NCBI GenBank assembly: GCA_019925095.2
Contig: CM034407.1
Location: 62,001-126,000 of the forward strand
Direction of reading: 5' to 3'
From: Dendrolimus kikuchii
Taxonomy: Eukaryota > Arthropoda > Insecta > Lepidoptera > Lasiocampidae
Length of the DNA: 64,000 bases
The notes beneath the pieces are model-generated. The model made no database searches and had not been told where the DNA came from. It worked only from the letters and a program-made list of their open reading frames with translations. Of the stretch, positions 41,821 through 53,831 are shown in pieces. Every line of letters starts with the position of its first letter. The first letter of the stretch is position 1. Both the position numbers and the translations under genes were made by a program.

Positions 41821-41985
41821 CCCTCCCAGGGAGGCGGTCAGCGCGAGAGCGGCGGCGGCGGCGTTCCACGCCCGCCTTGACGGCGGGGGTGGGGGCGGCG
41901 ACGGAGGTGGGGGCGGGGGTAAAGGCGCGACACGCGGCGCAGGGGGCGCGGTGCCATCCCTCCGGCCCTCCCCAGTAAGCACTGT
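41821..41985 (-). CDS. AIFM1: AIFM1, transmembrane-segment exon
   Basis: 165-nt exon between acceptor TATCCTGTTACAG and donor GG|GTGAGG, in phase 0 with the terminal exon. It encodes a proline-rich stretch (PLPPPPPPSPPPPPP) then RRAWNAAAAALALTASLGG, which continues as VYFYRKL in the next exon, forming the inner-membrane anchor expected before the FAD domain. The intron to the terminal exon is only 75 nt (41820-41746). Confidence 0.8.
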
Positions 41986-43874
41986 CTGTAACAGGATAAT
42001 AAATGGTGGATGACTGTTTATTTGCATTATCAGATTGTTTCAACAAAAAAAAAATTACAATTGAATAATTTGGTTTATTGTTACTGTATTTGCATATGAA
42101 ACAACATCCATTATTACTTATGGTTTACCCAATGGGCAGGAACATTGAGGCCCATTGTCAAACACTTAAAGATAATTTGTCTTGTAAGCATCAAGTAAAC
42201 AAAGTAGTCTGCAAAGATCAAAACATGAATCACTAGAGTACTGGATCTTTTTTCCTACAGCATAAATGTTGAATAAAATGCTTTTGCACACTTTCAATGT
42301 GGTCTATATATTTATGATAGTGTGGGTTCCATATATGAGACGCATATTCTAAATGACTTCTAACATAGGTACAGTATAATTGATAACGATTTGGAAAAAA
42401 TTCCCTCATATGAATTTGACAGAAAACCTGTGTTCATATGATATATTTTCTTTTTATTGAGTTACTTTATATCCTACCACAGGGATTGCTATGAGAGACA
42501 GAATATGGGATAATATTCCTAACTAATATTAAATAAGAAAGTTACTTATTACCAGATAGTCCTCATAATCTGAAATGTATGGTTACCCTATGAAATCACT
42601 AAAATACAAAATTAGTCTTGAGTGAGCTTATAATGAAGACTCAGAAAGGGAGCCCCGCATGTACTCCCCCCACTCGCTCAAGGTCACTAGCACTTATCAT
42701 CACTTTAAGTCTATAACAGTGCTAGACAAACAGTTGTGTGTGACAGATCCCAATCCATTTACATTATACTCTCTTCCATGGCAGCCAACAGGAAAGACCC
42801 TTGCCACTTTCCTGCTGGGTGCACTGAATGTGGGCAGAATGTAAATGAGGCAAATTAAGTTTTGACACCTTTGAAACACTAGCAATTAAAATATTTTTCC
42901 ATATAATTGCAGGTATTGATTATCATCCATTGTCAACACTTTCTGTCATAACTGTGCCCTTTTACAATCAGCCTGTGCCACCATGCACCTTTAAAGTGTG
43001 TTCACAGACCAACATTATTAGCAAGCATTGTAAAATGATTTACGTACCGTCCTGTAAGGCCTTATTCTCCTCGAAGGCTTGTAAAATAACATTAATTATT
43101 TCCACAAACAACAATCACAGTTTCTGATTGATTACACAAGCCTACTTGGCTATTAAAATATTCCAATATCTCAAATTATCACTTGGCAGCTCCATCAAAT
43201 TAATGGTGTTTGGTCTGTTTACTGTGTGTAAGGGAGTTTATTTTTATGTGTGGTGCGTTGATGATGTTCCCCCGTTGGATAAGGGTGACACACCACTGGC
43301 GGGAGCCCATGGCTCCATCGCCATTGGACTTAGGCTCAAGCTCTGCAGGGAAGTACAAAATAAGACGACATGTTGTACTCTCTATGTAATTATTGCTTAA
43401 GTAATTTAACTTAACGACTACATATATATACAGAAATCTTAACTGCTATAATGACTATGTTATTAGTAAAAGCAAGCATGTTGATCAGGCAGTGGGTATG
43501 TACCTGGTTCGTGTGATGCTGCTGCTTCTGTTGCCGTGTTGCAGAGCAATACGTACTCACACCTGAAACCAGACATTGAAATGTTGATTCAACTTGTTTC
43601 ATATTGTTCGCCGAGAGATTTTTGTAGTACGAAACTCGCTTGTTCGATGAACACAATATACTCAAGCATGAATCAGCCGTGCTTAATACTTACGGAACAA
43701 TTTAAAACCGTCTCGCCTAGCGGCGACCAGCAGTTCGAAAGCTCTGCCCTCAGTGGAAACCACTGAAACCGCTCTGAGCATCGTTGACACTTCCACTCAC
43801 CCTGATATTAACTAATTATTAAACTTTCTGTTTCAACTATATCTTATCACATTCCCGCGCATTGTAAAACAATT
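41986..43874. other. AIFM1 intron or intergenic sequence
   Basis: AT-rich sequence. A minus-strand patch at about 43257-43345 has splice-like ends and a short open frame but no recognisable family. I see no other gene. Confidence 0.4.
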
Positions 43875-43989
43875 TCAAAAAAATTGGAAATGCGAAACAC
43901 CGCGGCAGCTAAAGGTTAGAAATTTAACTTTGACATTTGTTTTGTTTGACATTAGAATTACATCTTTTACGGCTTTTTTTTTTTTTGAT

Positions 43990-44177
43990 GCGCAAGTAGA
44001 ATACGTTTCGTACCGTGCTAAGTTCTCTCTCAACTGTGGGGTGGCACGGACGTGGCGGTAAGCCGTGCCGCGTATGCGAATACTCTGGCCGGAACTAACT
44101 ACTCCGCTAAACCTAAACCTGCGTCCCATAACCGGTGTTTGTGTGGAAGAATAGATGACGCGCAAAGCTAAATCCAT
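43990..44177 (-). CDS. Candidate first exon of AIFM1 (mitochondrial targeting sequence)
   Basis: ATG at 44177 in good context (aacaATGG) opens MDLALRVIYSSTQTPVMGRR, Arg/Ser-rich with few acids, as expected of a mitochondrial presequence. It lies upstream of, and on the same strand as, the AIFM1 exons. The frame stays open to 43875, but I could not fix a consensus donor, so the 3' limit is approximate. It could also be an unrelated ORF. Confidence 0.35.
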
Positions 44178-46086
44178 TGTTTAGCCGTGCAACAAGCATG
44201 GGTCACCCCGGGATGCAGAGTGACCCACTTCACATACAAAAGAACAGAACCAACAGAGATTGGACCCGTCGCATCCCCACGATACGCGGACTTCTGCGAT
44301 GGAATCATGGGAAGACATTTTTCAACCTATGTCTCCGGTAGCCAATCTAACGGCGGCCAGCTCTCTCCTTTATTCTCTCAGTGGCTTCCTTGCAAGACAT
44401 TACTGCCTTGCAAAAGAAAGAAATCGCTGACCAGTGATCGTCGCTGTGGAGCATGATCTCAATCAATCCCCTCAGCGAATCGATCAGCCCTACGATAGCG
44501 TCGACCTTGAACCTCGGGTTGCCATGCAGCGCGTTCGACCAGCATGTGAAACGCAGTGTCTAGCGCCTGTCTAGAACAGCTACATTCATACTATACCGTT
44601 TGTGTAGACAAACTACATCAGCGCCATTGTGGACGGTTTTTGAACTGTTATTTACAGTTTACAACTGGACACTTCTTCAACTATTTTCCTATATGAGATG
44701 ATTTTCCTTACCTCTACGAAGGACTATTTTGGGCATTGTGTATCACAAGTGAAAGTCATTTAAAATATCACAATGGTGACAAGGATTATGGTCTTGGCGA
44801 AAACGTCATTTTTTTCGATCACATAGCGCTCACAACGACCGATGTCAAGAGCTGGGTCGAAGTTTGCGATGACCACAGAGCATTAATTATCTCTATTGAT
44901 TAAAATTGAAAAGGCGCGATTTTCAAATCAGCCAATGACATTTGTGTATTTCGTTGTTAATGGCATTTATTTGTTTAGATTTATGGCTGGGTAGCTAGGG
45001 CGTAAGCCATATCTTAGATTACAATATCGTTTCTTTATTTTCTTAAGCCTATGTATAGCTCAGCTGAACTGTAAATTATCAACTGACGCCATTCAATGGA
45101 GTTCTTGTGCCAACTCGAAAGGCCATATTTGACTATAAAGTTCACGTTTCTCACAAAACATATAATTACTACTCAAAAATTATCAATATCCTACAACTAC
45201 TGTTAGTTTTAGAGTAATTTTCCCCTTTTTTAGAAAATAAAACTACACAGCATAACATCTTTCAGTTCCCGCCAAAAAGTCTACGTTATGACATCAACGC
45301 TCCATGAACCGTCCCATTAGCACGCCCGCAAGCAGGTGGAAAGTGAATAATCGCGGTCGTGAACGTGGTCATTGTGAGTCCCAGATGGAATGTAGCCGTA
45401 GTATCACCATAATAGTCTGTGGTTAAATTCCGTCAAAGTCATCAATCAAACGTCATTTCAATTGTCGTGCAATTTGTACAGTTGCATAAAAAAAATACCT
45501 ACCTTATAAAACTTTTAGGTAAAAATTACCTAAAAATAGCATAAAACCAATAGTAGTCTGCATAAAACTCATAGATCTCACAAACGTACACTACGAAGTA
45601 TATAAATTCATGATTTTAAACAAGAAATACAATATTTTATTTTAGTCTATTTGAGTTTTTATCCTATAGGATTCAGTTTGTGAATTTATAGCGAGGTTTA
45701 TTGAATCGCATCAAAATTCCTCCGGCTGCAGTGACACAGGAATCTTCTCTCCGCACTGCTAATTGGTGCGTATTTTCTTGTATTCGCCATATTCAGCAGC
45801 TAGTGCTGATAGAGCGACCACTCTAAGATTTGTTTGTTTGCAATATAATAAAATTCCTCGTAAGCCTCAATTGTGTAAGGGCTACACCGCCGCTTGCCGA
45901 TTGCGGGAGTAACTCTATCGACTTTTAATTTTTTAATTTACTCTTTGTATTATCTGCTATAATAATAAAATAATATTTATATTATAATATTTAACTTGTT
46001 GGAGATTCTTCACAAATGTTATTACAATCGTGGAGTTCTCTTTTGAATGGTAAACTGTTAAAATGTCAGCCTCATAGGTACAAATT
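44178..46086. other. Intergenic sequence
   Basis: Nothing I can support as a gene. The left end may hold the AIFM1 promoter. Confidence 0.4.
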
Positions 46087-46985
46087 TTAACATCTTGTAG
46101 GTAGGGATGTGATCCCATTGCTATAAAAATTTTGGGGCTTCTGATCAAAAAACTGCGACAAGTGGTTTTGGCAGTCCTCTCGTGATGTTAACCTGACACT
46201 GCCTAAGGAATTCTGCAGAGACCGAAACAGGTGAAAATCTGAAGGTGCAAGGTCAGGACTATACGGCGGATGCATTAACACCTCCCAGCCAAACTCTCGT
46301 AATTTTTGCTGAGTGGCTAAAGATGTGTGAGGTCTAGCGTTATCATGGTGAAAAACCACACCCCTTCTGTTGATTAATTCCGGCCGCTTTCTCTCAACTT
46401 TTTGCTTTAATCTCATCAGTTGTTCGCAGTACAGTTCAGAATCGATGGTCCTGCCTGGCGGTAACAGCTCATAATGAATAATGCCCTTCCAATCCCACCA
46501 TACACACAGCATCACCTTGTTGCGAGTTAACCCGGGTTTCGCCACAGTCTGTGAAGCCTGACCGGCCTTTGACCACGATCTTTTTCGCACGTTCTTGTCG
46601 TACGTGATCCACTTTTCATCACCAGTTCATGAGGCACCCAAATATCGGGCTATTTTGTGTACCCAGCTTTTTTCAAATGCGCCAAAACCGTTTTGTGGCC
46701 AATTCCCAATTCTCCAGCTACATCACAACTACTAATATGCCGATCTTGGTCCACTTTTTCAAAAATGGCCTCAATTTTGTCCGTAACAGGGCGACCAGAG
46801 CGACGTGCATCTTTGATAACAAAATTTCCGGATTGAAAACACTTAAACCAAATTTGCGCTACTCTCACAGATACTGCATTAGGTCCATAAACATCACAAA
46901 TTTTTTTCGCGGCTTGTGTTTCATTTTTACCTTTTTTGTAGTAAAATTTTAAAATGTATCGAATTTCTTCATTTGATTCACTCAT
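46087..46985 (-). pseudogene. mariner-type transposase with internal deletion
   Basis: The N-terminal helix-turn-helix part starts at 46985 (MSESNEEIRYILKFYYKKGK), with the WFKCFQSG..DARRSGRP linker, and runs to HLKKAGYTK. After IWVPHEL, about 40 codons that mariners normally carry are missing, with a stop. The catalytic half resumes with TGDEKWITYDKNVRKRSW (first Asp), VVFHHDNARPHTS (second Asp) and PYSPDLAPSDFHLF (third Asp), ending at 46087. The catalytic triad is present but the frame is broken. I did not find clean terminal inverted repeats by eye. Confidence 0.85.
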
Positions 46986-47154
46986 TTTAACAATAAGAAA
47001 AACAAATGAAAATCACACATTTTTCCAATTTGAATTTGGAATTGTCTTCTTTAAAATTAAAACTTTTTAATGATACCAAAACCAGCCAGATACAAATGAT
47101 ATAGCCACTATATGCGAAAAGACTTTTTCCCCAACCTATTATATCCTAAGAACT

Positions 47155-47370
47155 ATGGATGGCTACCACCCCTGGTCTTAAAGTATGTCACCATAACAAC
47201 CTTGAGTTATGTTCCGGCATTAGTGACCAGGTTCCAGTCAACCTTAAGAGAGCAGCAGCGCATTTGTACCAATTTTGGTGTTGCAAATGTCCATAGGCGA
47301 TGATAACCGCTTTCCATCAAGTGGGCCGTCTGCCTGTCTGCTGATCTCCTGCAATAAAAAAAAATTAAAT
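47155..47370 (-). repeat. SINE-like dispersed repeat, copy 1
   Basis: Reverse-orientation copy of the family at 56664-56882 and 60385-60610. On the minus strand it starts TTTTTTATTGCAGGAGATCA and continues through a conserved CACTTGATGGAAAGCGGTTA block. Confidence 0.8.
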
Positions 47371-47933
47371 AAAGTATTGCATCACTTGAAAAAGGAACGG
47401 CTATTTATGTTATTTTCATACAGACCACTTTAAATCAATATAAAATACCCACGGGATCCAATGATAAAAAGTACCGCAGATTTCAAGCCCAAACAATAAT
47501 TTACTGTCGGTCAGTGAAAACTACATCGGTCCAATACTTTTTGCATGAAGCCTGAATAAATAGGCAAGAAATCTAAAAAATTGCATTGTGTTCTCCATTG
47601 TTCAATAGTCTACTCTATTTTTTTTAAATAGCTTCTAGCCTTTAATTTGTAGAATTTTACAATATTGTAAATTCTTTGGTTAGTTTGAGAAAAATATAAT
47701 AAATAGTGTAATTAGAGGAGCTATTTTCAACAAAGATTTTTTTCTAATACATATAATGACTGAAATAAGAATATTGCTGTCTGTAGGGGTTATACTGCAT
47801 ATGATGATAATAACAGATGTTTGAATGCTGATGCTGGCACGGCAAGGTATGGTCACTGCCAGCCCCATACATTTTCTCGCACACCTGTGAGTGTAGTGGA
47901 CTAGTGTTGCCAGTAGTCAACGATTTGCATGTG
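47371..47933. other. Region upstream of Tsc1
   Basis: AT-rich 5' flank or 5' UTR of Tsc1. No TATA box stands out. An upstream non-coding exon is possible. Confidence 0.4.
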
Positions 47934-50570
47934 ATGGACAGGTGGTCGGAGATGCTGGCGGCGTGCGAGGCGGGTGACGTGTTTGGGCTGCTGGAGGGCG
48001 GCGCGGGGGGCGCGCGCGACGCTGCCGACGCGTTGCTCGCGCTCTACGGCGCCGTGCGCGACCCTTGGCTGACGCACGCGCTGCTGCTCTACCACGCGCG
48101 CACCGGGTCTGCGCGCGCCGTCGAGCTGTTAGCGCGCGCGCCCGACCCGCATGCGCGCCACTTGCTCGACGCGCTGCGCGACCAGCTGCGCGCCGCCGAC
48201 CCGCATGCGCGCCACCACGCGCTCGCCGCGCTCGCCCCGATCGTCGCGCGCCGCCCCCCTTGGTTGCACCGGCTGCTCGCGCACCCGCTCACGCGCGACC
48301 TGCTCCGGTGTGCGCGCGCCGAGCGCGACCCGTTGCCTCTCGTGCATGCCCTGCTCGCACTCGCGACGCTGCTGCCGGCGGCTCCGGCGCTCGCCGCCGC
48401 GCACCCCGCGGAGCTCGCTGACGCGCTCATGCGGCCCGCGCTCCTCGATCCGCCGCCGGCGGCGTCGCTGCGCGCCCACCTCCACCTCGCGCAGCTGGCG
48501 CTCTTCCGCGCCCTCTACGCGACGCACCCGTGCACACTCGTCGAAGCGCTGCGCGCGCACGGCGCCGAGGCGGGCGTGGGCGCGACGCGCGACGCCTGGG
48601 AGCGCGCCGTCGCCGCGCCCGCGGACTCGGTGCGCCTGCACCCGGCGCTGGTGACGGGGTCGCGGACGCGCGAGGCCGACTCGGCGCGCTGGTCGCGGCT
48701 CGAGATCCACGACGTGGTCGCCGAGGGGCGCCGCCTGTCGCTGACGACGCGCGAGGACGCGCAGCCGTCGCCGGCGCCGGTGGCCGCGCCCGCGGCGACG
48801 CCCGCCCCACGGCGGCGCGGGCCCGCGCCTGGGGCGGGAGCGCACGCGGCCCGAGCCGCCGCCGCCCTCCGGCCGGGCGCCGAACCATGGTTCCCTCTAA
48901 GCGAGCGATGCGCTCTCGACTCGGCGCCGGCGACGCCGCTGCCCGCCGAAGCGGACGCCGCCGCCGAGCCCCCGGAGGCCGCCGTCGAGGCGACCCCCGA
49001 AAACACGCCCGCGAGAGAGCCGCGCGCCCAGTTCCGGTTCCCGGCGGAGTCGGGGGCGGTGCGCGCGATCGGCCGCCGTTCTCCCCCGCCGGCCTCGGCG
49101 CCCGGCGACGCGTACGCGGCGCGGCTGCAGCGCCTCGCCGTCGACAGGAACGCGGCCGAATCACCGGTCGCGTTCGGGGGCACCCCTCCGCCGGTCGGGG
49201 CGCCGGTGGCGCGTCCCGAGCCGAGCAGGCCGGCACCCGCGCCGGAACCGGAGCCCCTCAACGTAGAGGATCGCGAGGTGACCGAGCTCACTAGACGCGC
49301 GCTCGCCGACACCGAGTGGGCCGAGCCGGAGGGGCACGGTGGGTGGCGCGAGCGCGCGCTGGCGCTGGACCCGCGGCGCGGCGACACTGGGCGCCGCGAC
49401 GCCCGCGCCCGCGCCCGCCGCGCGCCGCCCGCCCTGCGATCGGCGTCCTGCGCGCCCTCCGCGAGCGGCGCGCGCACGCGCTGCGCTGCTGCGCAGACGG
49501 TGGACGCGTGGCCCGAGCCATACGAGTTCATAATAGCCGACTACTTCAGGGCCCTCCCGGATGAGGCGCCCCTCCAGAGCGGTGAGGTGGCGCTGCCCTG
49601 CGAGCGCCTCGACGCCTACCTGGTGGAGTTGTACGCCGGAAAGGCGCAGAAGGTGGGCGGGGGCGGGTGCGGGGAACAACTGGCGCTGGTGCACGCGCAG
49701 CTCATGTACGAGCGGTGGCGGCGCGAGGCGCACGCGGAGCGTAACCGGCGGCTGCTCGGCCGCTGCCGGCAGGTGCGCGCGCTCGAGCTGCGCGGCGCCG
49801 CGCTGGAGGAGCGGCTGCGCGCGGCGCGGCGCGAGCGCGACGACCTGCGCGCGCGGCTGGAGCGCGAGGCGCCTGCGCCGCAGCCGGACGCCGCCGCGGC
49901 CGAGCGGGGGGCGCGCCTGGGGGCGGCGCTCGCCGAGGGGCGCGCGGCGCGGGTGCGCGCCGAGGCGGCCCTGCACGAGTCCGAAGCGCAGCGCGCCGTC
50001 GACGCCGCCGAACTGCAGCGCACCCGCGGCGAGTCATTCGAGGCGGCGCGACACGTGGAGGCGCTCGCGCGCGCCGCCCTCGCTGCGGAGCGGCGCGCCG
50101 ACCACGTGCGTCGGCTGCGCCGCGAACTGGTCGTGCTCGCGGAGCGTGAGGCGAGGCTCGAGGAGGCGGCGCGGTCCGGCATGCGCGCCGCCGCCGCCGC
50201 CGGGAGCGCCGCCGCCGACGCGGGCGTGGAGCGCGCGCTGCGGGCGGCGTGCGCGCGCGCCGAGGCCGAGGCGGAGGCCAGCGGCGCCCGCGCCGGGGCG
50301 GCCGCGGCGCGCGCTCACGAGCTCGAGGCGCAGGTGGCGGCGCGCGACGAGACCATCGCGCGGCTGAAGCGCGCCACGCGGATGGCCGCCGACGAGGGCG
50401 CCGCGCGGCTGCGCGCGTTGCACGACAAGTACGCCGCGCTGATGCGCGTGGTGCGCGCCGGGGAGGCGCGGGGCCTCGGGTGGCTGGCGGGGGCCCCGCC
50501 CCCCGCCGCCACCCCCGCCGCCGCCCCCGCCCCCGCCCCCGGCGACGAGCACTCGCCGGTGAAGAGCTAA
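47934..50570 (+). CDS. Tsc1: Tsc1 (hamartin)
   Basis: Hamartin scaffolds the TSC complex with Tsc2/tuberin, a GAP for Rheb that restrains TORC1 at the lysosome. The first ATG in frame (47934, MDRWSEMLAACEAGDVF) aligns with the usual N-terminus. Residues about 60-260 follow the hamartin core (HLLDALRD, PPWLHRLLAHPLTRDLLRC, ALFRALYATHPCTLVEALR, VRLHPALVTGSR, RWSRLEIHDVV). A low-complexity Pro/Ala middle (270-540) is followed by a long coiled coil (about 590-835, EQLALVHAQLMYERWRREAH onward), which binds tuberin and TBC1D7. At 878 aa it is shorter than fly or human Tsc1. It is encoded in one uninterrupted, extremely GC-rich exon. Confidence 0.9.
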   Translation: MDRWSEMLAACEAGDVFGLLEGGAGGARDAADALLALYGAVRDPWLTHALLLYHARTGSARAVELLARAPDPHARHLLDALRDQLRAADPHARHHALAALAPIVARRPPWLHRLLAHPLTRDLLRCARAERDPLPLVHALLALATLLPAAPALAAAHPAELADALMRPALLDPPPAASLRAHLHLAQLALFRALYATHPCTLVEALRAHGAEAGVGATRDAWERAVAAPADSVRLHPALVTGSRTREADSARWSRLEIHDVVAEGRRLSLTTREDAQPSPAPVAAPAATPAPRRRGPAPGAGAHAARAAAALRPGAEPWFPLSERCALDSAPATPLPAEADAAAEPPEAAVEATPENTPAREPRAQFRFPAESGAVRAIGRRSPPPASAPGDAYAARLQRLAVDRNAAESPVAFGGTPPPVGAPVARPEPSRPAPAPEPEPLNVEDREVTELTRRALADTEWAEPEGHGGWRERALALDPRRGDTGRRDARARARRAPPALRSASCAPSASGARTRCAAAQTVDAWPEPYEFIIADYFRALPDEAPLQSGEVALPCERLDAYLVELYAGKAQKVGGGGCGEQLALVHAQLMYERWRREAHAERNRRLLGRCRQVRALELRGAALEERLRAARRERDDLRARLEREAPAPQPDAAAAERGARLGAALAEGRAARVRAEAALHESEAQRAVDAAELQRTRGESFEAARHVEALARAALAAERRADHVRRLRRELVVLAEREARLEEAARSGMRAAAAAGSAAADAGVERALRAACARAEAEAEASGARAGAAAARAHELEAQVAARDETIARLKRATRMAADEGAARLRALHDKYAALMRVVRAGEARGLGWLAGAPPPAATPAAAPAPAPGDEHSPVKS

Positions 50571-51110
50571 TCGCGTTCACGACCCCTTTCCCCCTCTATC
50601 GTATTCGTCTAAGTGTTTAACTAGCTGCCTATGAGGTTACCCAAAATTGCTTTTATTGTTTTATTAAATATATTATATGAATAATTTACTTGTTTGTTTT
50701 ATATACCTGCAGCATTAAACGCATGCTGTTAACCTTCTAATAAGGGAGCCCAAGGGGGTGGGGGTGGCCGAATGAAGGAGTTGAAAATGGGGGGAAAAAT
50801 ATTCGAGCTCGGCAAATATTCAAAAGGGATGTTAAGAAAATCATAAAGGAACTCCTATTCAAAAGACGCGACCAAAAGTCATGACCGATTTTTGAAAATG
50901 CAAAAAAAAGTGACATTGAAATACTCGAGCGCGTCAGATTAATATACGAATGGTTCAGCTTGATGTCATTGTCGTGCTGACCCATAATCTGACAATTATG
51001 TGGGGGATTTTTTTTTATTACCGAATGTAACAAATACAATTAGCAGAAAATAATATAATATGTATTTAGAAGGAAATATTGTAATAAAAAAAATTACGAT
51101 AATAATTTTT
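50571..51110. other. Tsc1 3' UTR and intergenic sequence
   Basis: ATTAAA near 50663 is a plausible poly(A) signal for Tsc1. The rest shows no gene. Confidence 0.4.
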
Positions 51111-51500
51111 TTAATTTTCATCGCCAGTGAAATCATCATAATAGAAGTCCGGTTCGATTTGGTCGTTTTCATCTACATCTTGCGTATCTGCAACAAGTAA
51201 TGGTTATGATACTTACAATCTTTTATTTATTTCATGACATTACAGTATTGAAAGAAAAGACATACCTAAATCTGGAACATCTAAAATATCAGGTGCTATA
51301 ACAACATCTACATACACTTCTGGTAGTTGATTACCAACGAACCAAGTCATCTCCAGTTTTCCATCCACATTTGTTTTTAAAATACATAGTTTTCAGCAGC
51401 TGCACGCACCACACTTTATTGATGATTTTAACTACTCCGGCTTGTGGAAATCGACAGATTATATTATTCCCGTGACCCTTCAATGATTTCCTTCAAAATA
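51111..51500 (-). pseudogene. 3' end of an unidentified intron-bearing coding sequence, probably broken
   Basis: Last exon 51187-51111 encodes DTQDVDENDQIEPDFYYDDF followed by TGDEN and a stop. It joins in exact phase, across an intron with acceptor TTACTTGTTGCAG and donor GTATGT, to an exon ending at 51266 with EMTWFVGNQLPEVYVDVVIA then PDILDVPDL. Further upstream the frame meets a stop near 51392, while a neighbouring frame continues with GHGNNIICRFPQAGVVKIIN. This suggests a frameshift. No family recognised; it could be a host gene remnant or part of a domesticated transposon. Confidence 0.4.
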
Positions 51501-52020
51501 AAATAAAAATGTCTGCGCTCGACAATGACAAGGTGAAGTTTTTTTTTTTGCAACATTGTCTCTTTATATATACAATATACTCTTTGCTTGTGACTCACCT
51601 ATTTCCTTATGTCACGCGCAAATTGTCAGATTATTGAAATGTAGACTTTTCTGCATGTAATTAACTCACCATGTCTTAATCTGACGCGCTTGAGTTTTTT
51701 AATCGATTGATTTTTTTTTTACTATCATGATCGGCTGCCCTAAACGCAGGACCCTGTATGAAGGGTTCATATATGGCGGGGGTACATAATAGGGTGCAAA
51801 GTTTTTCCCCTTATGTTATTCTGCCACGCTCGAGTAAATCCCAAAATCCCCGCTTGGTCTCCCCTACTATTTCCAAGGCATTGGATCAGAAATGTCGTAC
51901 AAATGAATTTCAAAAGACACGGAATCAATAAACATGCTAAAATACAACAACTGTTACTCGAAGTACTCTACCAATTTTTCAGCAACCAAACAAGAAATAT
52001 CTTTTTGAAAGTTTTAATCT
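51501..52020. other. Intergenic sequence
   Basis: AT-rich, no gene or RNA seen. Confidence 0.4.
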
Positions 52021-52021
52021 A

Positions 52022-52126
52022 TACTACATAATCCGTATTAATAATAATTTATAAAAATGCGAAAGTAACTCTGTCTATCTGTTTCGTTTTCAAGGAAAAA
52101 CTATTGGACCGATTTCCCTGAAATTC

Positions 52127-52170
<44 letters not shown>

Positions 52171-52640
52171 TCTAGGGTGGACAAGGGATACTTTTTATCC
52201 CGGATAATGGGATAGATTTATGTAAAGGTTATCCCAAAAAGTAGGATAGGTTTTTATGATTTGCCATTTTCCTCATTTTGGTCATTTCTGTAATTTTGGT
52301 TCTTGTCTTTTTTGTCGTTTTTTGTCCATTAATAGTGACAAAAATGTCATTTATGTAGTTTTCTTAGACAGATAAATAAAACTAGGACAGTTTGAAATGG
52401 AGGATGAAAGTTTGCATGAAACCAATCATTTCTCAAGTTTATAGATATAAAAATTCATCGTCTATAAAAAATGCGATAGTAACTCGATATGTCTTTCTGT
52501 TAACGGTCAACGGAAAACTACTAGGAATGCTGGATCGGTTTTGCTGTAATTTTGTCTCATTGTAGTTTTAATATCGAAAATGGACATAAATACTTTTCAT
52601 GCCAGGAGATGGGATAGTTTGCGATATAAAATGAAATTAA
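52022..52640. repeat. Degenerate dispersed-repeat copies with (TA)n
   Basis: Two related segments (about 52040-52265 and 52465-52630) carry the GCGAAAGTAACTCTGTCT and TACTTTTTATCCCGG type motifs common in arthropod dispersed repeats. A perfect TA microsatellite lies at about 52129-52165. Confidence 0.5.
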
Positions 52641-53831
52641 TCTTCCGGGTGTAAGTAGATTATAACATAAAAATTTTGTACAATGTAACTTGTATTAACG
52701 CCTGCTCTTTAAATAAAAAGCGCGCACTAGAGGTTGACCCGCGGCGCAAAATTAATTATAGTAGCAACATTTGTGTACGTTTTTGATCTGTCACTTTGTC
52801 AAGTCGCAATACATGAATCTAACGGAATGTTGCCCGTCATCAAAATATGTCATGGTTTTTACAATGCTATCTTGCGGCCGGGATTTTTGATATTTTATCA
52901 TAAAGTAGTATGTTGGTGTATGAAATGAGGGAAATACAAAATACCAGACCACTCGGAAAGTATTGCGAAAAAAAGCGTTTATGTATGAGAGACTGATCAG
53001 TTATAATCTATTTTGAAAATATGATTATTTACAACTAAAAATAGGTAGATTCCATTTTTTCACAACTTCCCTCTACGTTATTTGCGAGCTAATTTAAATT
53101 ATCGTGTCTCATTGAACCACGTGCTAACAACGGTAAGGGAGACATCGTGATGCAACCTGCACATCGAGATAACCGATGTGTCAAACCTTGGACAAGTGTG
53201 GCGAGTATACTGTCCATTTCCCTACAATGGTGGGCCCGAGCCTAGCAATGAAAGATTTGTGCGTTGTTATTATAAAGCCTGTTTGTTTTCTATAAAAAAG
53301 AGTTATAATAATCGAGGGTTACTCTCGATTTCCTTGGGATCCACTCATCAGATCAACAAACAAAAAAATCAGCTCACAATTGTTTAAAAAAAAACAGTAG
53401 AGAACCTCCTTTCAGTTGGTTAAAAATCACAGTCATCGGAAGCCAATAGGTGGCGAGATATTTAATGATGTTCCTTTGTTTATGTATTTGAAAAATTCTA
53501 AACAAGATGAAGGTACGAGATGGGTATCGCGGTATCGCGTCTCCACGACGATGGGTGTCCACCCCCACTGCTTCGGGGTTGCCGGGAGGGGGGATGGGGG
53601 GAGGGGCAGGGCAAATGAAACGACCGCTTTGAGTACTTATCATAATTCATGTTTGGGTGTATTGCGCAATACATCATAGTATATTTGGTAGAAAATCGAC
53701 AACAAAGTATAATATTATATAAATAGTTAAAATATCAACAAGTTCGTATTTACAATGTACAAAATATACAAATAAAAACAAATCAACAACGTAACGCTAC
53801 TACGATATGGTATTTGGTGTGTTGGGGTGGC
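52641..53831. other. Intergenic sequence and 3' flank of the Graf-like gene
   Basis: No gene supported. A G-rich run lies at 53582-53610. Confidence 0.4.

Noticed and set aside
43257..43345. Minus-strand exon-like patch with splice-like ends
   Set aside because: No recognisable protein, and the frame does not connect convincingly to AIFM1 exons.
48129..50580. Several 150-340 codon ORFs in other frames across Tsc1
   Set aside because: GC-driven shadows with Arg/Ala/Pro composition. Only the frame starting at 47934 matches hamartin.
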